Assembly (NCBI GenBank): GCA_026122225.1
Contig: JANEZZ010000520.1
Coordinates: 434,001 to 498,000, forward strand
DNA length: 64,000 nt
Source of the DNA: Heloderma charlesbogerti
Lineage: Eukaryota > Chordata > Lepidosauria > Squamata > Helodermatidae
Direction: 5' to 3'
Of the stretch, positions 59,395 to 64,000 are shown one piece after another (within the stretch, counting starts at the first letter, position 1; the number at the start of each line of letters is the position of its first letter). The notes beneath the pieces are model-generated. The model had not been told where the DNA came from. It saw nothing but the letters and a program-made list of their open reading frames with translations, and did no database searches. A program made the translations under genes and the position numbers.

Positions 59395-60756
59395 TTCTGC
59401 TTGTAGGAAGGCCACAACTGAATCTTACAGATAAAGTAGTGGTCTAAACTTTTTTCTTTATTCATAAAATTTCTGAGTCACATTTTCCAACAAAGCAAGA
59501 GTGCTGAAAGTGACATTCACTAAAACAATGCATATAAAGCAAAATTAAGACACAATAAAGATCAAAGCCGTATCATAGCAGCAACCAGCCAACACAGGCC
59601 AAACCGAAAACCAGCAGAGATCACTGAATGGCACAGCTAATGTTTTGTAAAAGCCTTTAGATGATGGTGAAAACAACACAAGGAGAGGGACAGTTGAAGT
59701 TTCCTTGGTGAGGAACATTAAAGGATGGCAGTCACAACTGAAAAGGCCCTGCTTTGTGCCTTCATGGTTCCTAATGGTATAAAAGACAAAATATTAAGAA
59801 TGACCTTACCTGCCTATATCAAGGCATGGTCAGGTACATAGTGAGGAAGACATTCCCATATGGAAGACATGACAACCCTTCATCCTGCATTCTTAAACAT
59901 TCACATTACTGTCTGGGGAATTCTGTTCAGTCACCCCTGGCAGATCAGTTCTGTGTTATTGCCAAATTGATAGCAGTATGCTCCCAGAAATATTTAGATA
60001 TTGCATATATTATCTGTCTGAATTATTATTATCATCTAAATTCACCTCTTCTTTCCCCATAAAATTTTATGCGCCCTTTTCCCACATTACACAGGAGAAA
60101 TATTTTATCAGTTCTGTAACTGTACAAGAATTATTTAAGAAAGTCCCATTGTACTGAGAACAATGTAAACGCTGGACAGCGAGCATTTTTGTATGCAGGC
60201 CTGTGCTTTTATTTAAAGAACTATTAACTTTACCTAGTTGATTCTTTGATACATTACATGCCTTGCTGCATAGAAATGTTCACTTATTCAATTAATCTAA
60301 CCCTGTAAGGTTTGTTCTTGATTAAGGGGACTTGTTGATACTTATTGAATTCGAAGTGGGAGATGGTGCTGGGAAATATACCTCACACATCTCTCTTTTT
60401 TAAAGTGACAGAGAAAGTAAAGTAGATTATAAAGGCATAACTTGCTGACAGTTAGTAGAATAACAAAGCAAAAGAACTGAGCTGAATACTTACCTATGAG
60501 CAATGCTACTTATTTCCGAGCAGTCGGTCATCTTAACATGAGCAAAATGTAAGCATTTGTCTGTCAGCTATGGACACTCCTACAAGGCGGGAGGATATAC
60601 ATTGTACACTATATAGGACTAATTGATGTGAGCTCATTTTGCTCAGAATCAAGTGCTAAAGCATGTCTTGGACTGAACCATTTTGGGCTGTAGGTGGGGA
60701 TTTGCCACAGGGGTTACTAACAGATTAGCACTGAAGAACTACTTGCTCTCCAATTG

Positions 60757-61003
60757 TCCATATGGGGCCAAAACAGACATAACTTTAAATCTGTGTCTGG
60801 ACTAGCAACTGCATCTTTTTTTTTTCATTTTTACTCCAGAGTAGGTGCAGGGGAACTGATCCTGATCTTAAAAGCCACTCCCATGCTAGGGTCCTCATCC
60901 AGATTGGGGCCCTGCACCTACTGTAGAGTAAACATGTAAAAAAAAAAAAGACGTAGCTTCTAGACACAGATTTAAAGTAACGTCCTTTTGGCCCATAGTC
61001 CAT
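60757..61003. mobile_element. Palindromic MITE-like element
   Basis: Left GGGGCCAAAACAGACATAA and AGTAGGTGCAGG pair with right GGACGTTACTTT..., CCTGCACCTACT and TTTTGGCCCATA sequences; inner T-run and A-run also pair. About 247 bp. Confidence 0.75.
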
Positions 61004-63459
61004 GTAAAACTGGGAGAATCTTTCTTCCTGACATGCTAGTTATTCTGCTAATGGTACTGTGAGAATTGGGCAGAATTCCTGATTACTGGGAATTCCCAAT
61101 TTGTGAGAAAAGCTGCTGGTCAGGTATGGCTGGGCTCATCCTTTGTTAGAAAAATTACAAATGAGATGTTGCTAAGGAAACTAAATAGACAGCAATTGCT
61201 TCTTGAACTAGGACCATTTTGGGGGAAGTTCTGAATTGGAAAAAACAATCAGAGAAGGGGGGCATGCCTTTCTCCCCCCACTTCCAGTTAAGGGTATTGT
61301 AATCTAAGTCCCTGTGTAAAAGGAAATGAAGACTTCTATTTGAGATTTGAACCAGAGGAAGAGACAACTGAGCCCCTCCCCATGCCATGTCGTTTAACAG
61401 CATTAAGTCCCATTAATTTCATTGAGGCTACTCTAAGTAGGACTTATGTTGGATTTTATCCCGTCTCCCTAGTGATCTGCTGTGAGAACCGTGGACTTCA
61501 GCTATCTGTTGGTTTAATATGTGTGCCTCCACCTATGCTTAGCCTGTATATTTGTAAGTAAAATGTAATTTTTTGTAAATATTATGAAATGCCAATAAAC
61601 CTCCAGTGACCTTCTTCCAAAGGAAACCAAACCTGTCTTAAGTACTGTGCTCCTGAAACTCCTCACTGCTCAGAAAAGTGGGATGAGCGTAACAGTATAA
61701 CATGGCCCCATATAAATAGGGCTGTGTGCAAAACCCAGTCTTCTTTACTTAGAATAAATGAGGCAAATTAAATAAATCTGGACACTTTCTTTGCACTATT
61801 TGCTGCTAAGGCTGGGTTCTTCTGATGTTGCTAATTGGTTCCAGGGAGGAAACCCATTTCAGCCACAGTAATGTTTCTATTTTCAGGTGTTTTCCATTCA
61901 GTTTATATCAACTTTATATTTACATTTTTAAATATGTCATTATTTGAGGTCTTGCATTTACAAGTTTATCTTTAAATAACTCAAAAGCAATTTTAGATCA
62001 GCTACATTTAATCCATTCTCGAAACCAATACACAAAAAACCTAAGCCAAAAAAGTTTGTATAGTGCCTGCCAATGATTCATCTCCTGCTTCCCCGTATTT
62101 TCTACTACATTTCTGACATCAGTCATCACATAACTCATCAGCTGTTGAAATGCATCCATTCAACTGTAAAGTGGAAGGCTTGTGAATATAACAGCCATTG
62201 GGCTGTTTAAGGCAACCCCTGTTTATATCTGTGGGAAAGAAAGGACATAGAAGTCAAAGCGGCTGATGGAAAGGGTGCTACAAAGAACAGAGCGATTCCC
62301 AGTACTGAAGATTTTGGCACTATGGCTCAGAGTAAGCACAGCCAGCCCCCTTATCGATCAGAATAATTACATAAGATATAATACAAGTAAATCAAACAAA
62401 ATAAGAATGTAAAACTAAAGAATCCCAGAAAGCATAATCATAACCCAAGCTGTTGTTAATTATGAAAGATCTTCAGAGGATTAATAATACAAAAAGTATA
62501 CAGGAATCAAGGCTTTCCCCAAAAAACCTGTGTTGATTTGTGACATGCTGTACTGAAAAAAACACACACCATTGTTTAAGAAATACACATAAACCTTCTA
62601 CCAATGAATGAGTCCAATTGTGTTAGTCCATCAGACACACGTACAGTCAAGGCTAAATCCCATATCCTTGTGTATCACTGAGGAATAATCATATGCTGAT
62701 TATTACTTTTCCATTAATTTTTAAACATGTATAACAGTAAGCAACAAGAGTAATCAAGATGAAGCTATAATTTGTGAAGTCTTATAACTTTCAAGCAATT
62801 CCCAAGAAACTCATAGGACTCAGCAGCCATGATAAGTGAAAGTCAAGCAGGAAGTAAACTGGAAAAGAGGGTAAGATTTAAGGGAACAGTGCAGCAGCAA
62901 AGTGAAATGCTACTGTGTCACCAAGGCCCTGGTCTCAAGATATTCACAGTGCCAATCTGCCCAAGAGATGTTCTTCCAAGGAGAGCCTGAATGTAGTCCC
63001 CCAATTGGCTCTGTCAGTGCTGTGCACAGGTCATCTAGCAGAAGAGTGCTATTTATTTAATGCAAGATCAATATCATATGTTCTGCTTTTTAAATCCAAC
63101 CACTTTGGGCCATTTGCTTTTTCCTTTATAGACTCTTGGGAAAGATTTGAAGTTATACATCCTTGACGATAAGAGTAGGAAAATCTTGTTACCACAGCAG
63201 TATGAGATTACTGCAGGTTTCCATTATTACATCGTAGTCAAGTGTGCCAAAGTATACTTCACGCTGGAATGAAATCACACTTTATTAAAACATTCCTGCT
63301 CTTGACCTGCATTATTTTAGTCTACACCTATTTAGACCTGTGGAGTCAGGACCAGAAATTCTCATTGCAAAGCACATTGGATGCTAACTACTGTCCCTCT
63401 GTCAGAGGAAGGCATCTGTCAGCAGAACAGGAAGAGAGGCAATTTCCTCACCCCTCAAA

Positions 63460-63925
63460 TTTGCTCTAGCAGGTACTCCAACCACGATACCTGATGGAGT
63501 GCCTCTCCCGACACAAACCTACCCATACACTATGCTCAACATCTAAGGCCCTCCTCCAGCTGCCTACTCTGAGTGAAGCTCAGAAGATAGTGACAAGGGA
63601 GAGGGCCTTCTTGGTGGTGGCCTCCAAACTGTGGAATGATTTCCCCGACGCAGCCTGCCTGGCATCAACATTGTTATCTTTTCGGCACCAGGTTAAGACT
63701 TTTCTCTTCTCCCAGGCATTCAGCAGCATATGATAAGTTTTTATTGACCCTGGAATGGCGTATGGTTATGGTTGCCTGCTTTGAGATTGCTTGTTGAAGT
63801 TGTTTTAGATATATGTTCTTGTATATTGTTCTGTCCGTGTGTGTTTTGTTTTATGTAATTGGCTTTTAAAATCTGTATATTGTATTTTTAAGTGTTTTAA
63901 TCTTTGTAAACCGCCTACTGTCTGC
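63460..63925 (+). mobile_element. LINE 3' fragment with ORF2 C-terminal remnant
   Basis: Encodes RERAFLVVASKLWNDFPD and [14 protein letters not shown], the degenerate C-terminal region seen downstream of reverse transcriptase in L2/CR1-type LINEs. A T-rich 3' UTR ending AAACCGCC follows. Same family as 41945-42263. Confidence 0.75.
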
Positions 63926-64000
63926 AAAGGAACACTACTTGGATACCACTCATTGCGTTTTCCTCTTCTCCATATCTCTTCTTTTCCCCCATCTCACCCA

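Larger units (their letters stand above)
59400..64000. other. 5' flank of MUC5AC, no gene
   Basis: 4.6 kb with no exon recognised. Contains a palindromic element (60757-61003), a CATTAATTTCATTGAGGCTA repeat fragment near 61400-61465 and a LINE 3' end (63460-63925). Confidence 0.65.

Noticed and set aside
59079..59465. 128-codon minus-strand open frame upstream of MUC5AC
   Set aside because: Lies almost wholly in a solo LTR with exact target duplication and has homologues in the other LTR copies; not a host gene.
63494..63733. Plus-strand open frame near the right edge
   Set aside because: Matches the C-terminal pattern of LINE ORF2 ([19 protein letters not shown]) and lacks any gene context.

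Overview
This window is vertebrate genomic DNA with long introns, canonical GT-AG splice sites and abundant transposable-element debris. The repeats point to a squamate reptile. One SINE has a tRNA-like head and an AATAAA-type tail (Sauria-SINE-like), and there are palindromic repeats and LINE 3' ends of the 'gggcggtatagaaat(aaat)n' kind. That placement is an inference from repeat families, not a sequence match.

One gene dominates, on the minus strand: a secreted gel-forming mucin, best called MUC5AC. I could place 31 exons. Exon 1 (signal peptide, start codon at 58368-58366) has a TATA box about 70 bp upstream of the ATG. Exons 2-3 (54.7 and 48.6 kb) encode a short Gln/Tyr/Asp-rich and then Ser/Thr/Pro-rich N-terminal linker. 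Exons 4-10 (47.0-38.7 kb) encode the D1 assembly, exons 11-19 (36.0-27.1 kb) D2, exons 20-21 (24.9-23.9 kb) D', and exons 22-30 (23.8-11.0 kb) D3 plus the region leading into the mucin domain. Exon 31 starts at 7952 and is open to the left edge of the window; the 3' half of the gene lies outside. The annotated exons join in phase to give 4017 codons without a stop.

Exon 31 is the most striking part. It carries at least 12 CysD domains separated by Thr-rich PTS segments. CysD1-3 are old and divergent. CysD2 and CysD3 are separated by a Thr-rich minisatellite with an 84-bp (28-residue) period. CysD4-12 form a nearly homogeneous tandem array of 549-bp (183-codon) CysD+PTS units. Within it, alternating sequence variants reveal a dimeric 1098-bp higher-order unit.

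Introns and the 5' flank hold several well-defined elements. There are three solo LTRs of one family, each with a perfect 5-bp target duplication, and one lies about 0.4 kb upstream of the TATA box in the same orientation as the gene. There are also palindromic MITE-like elements, a dispersed SINE-like family, LINE 3' fragments and microsatellites. A roughly 256-bp inverted duplication of about 99% identity brackets exons 29-30 and includes the exon 29 splice acceptor. A near-perfect 40-bp-arm hairpin lies in intron 1. No second protein-coding gene, tRNA, rRNA or CRISPR array is supported.
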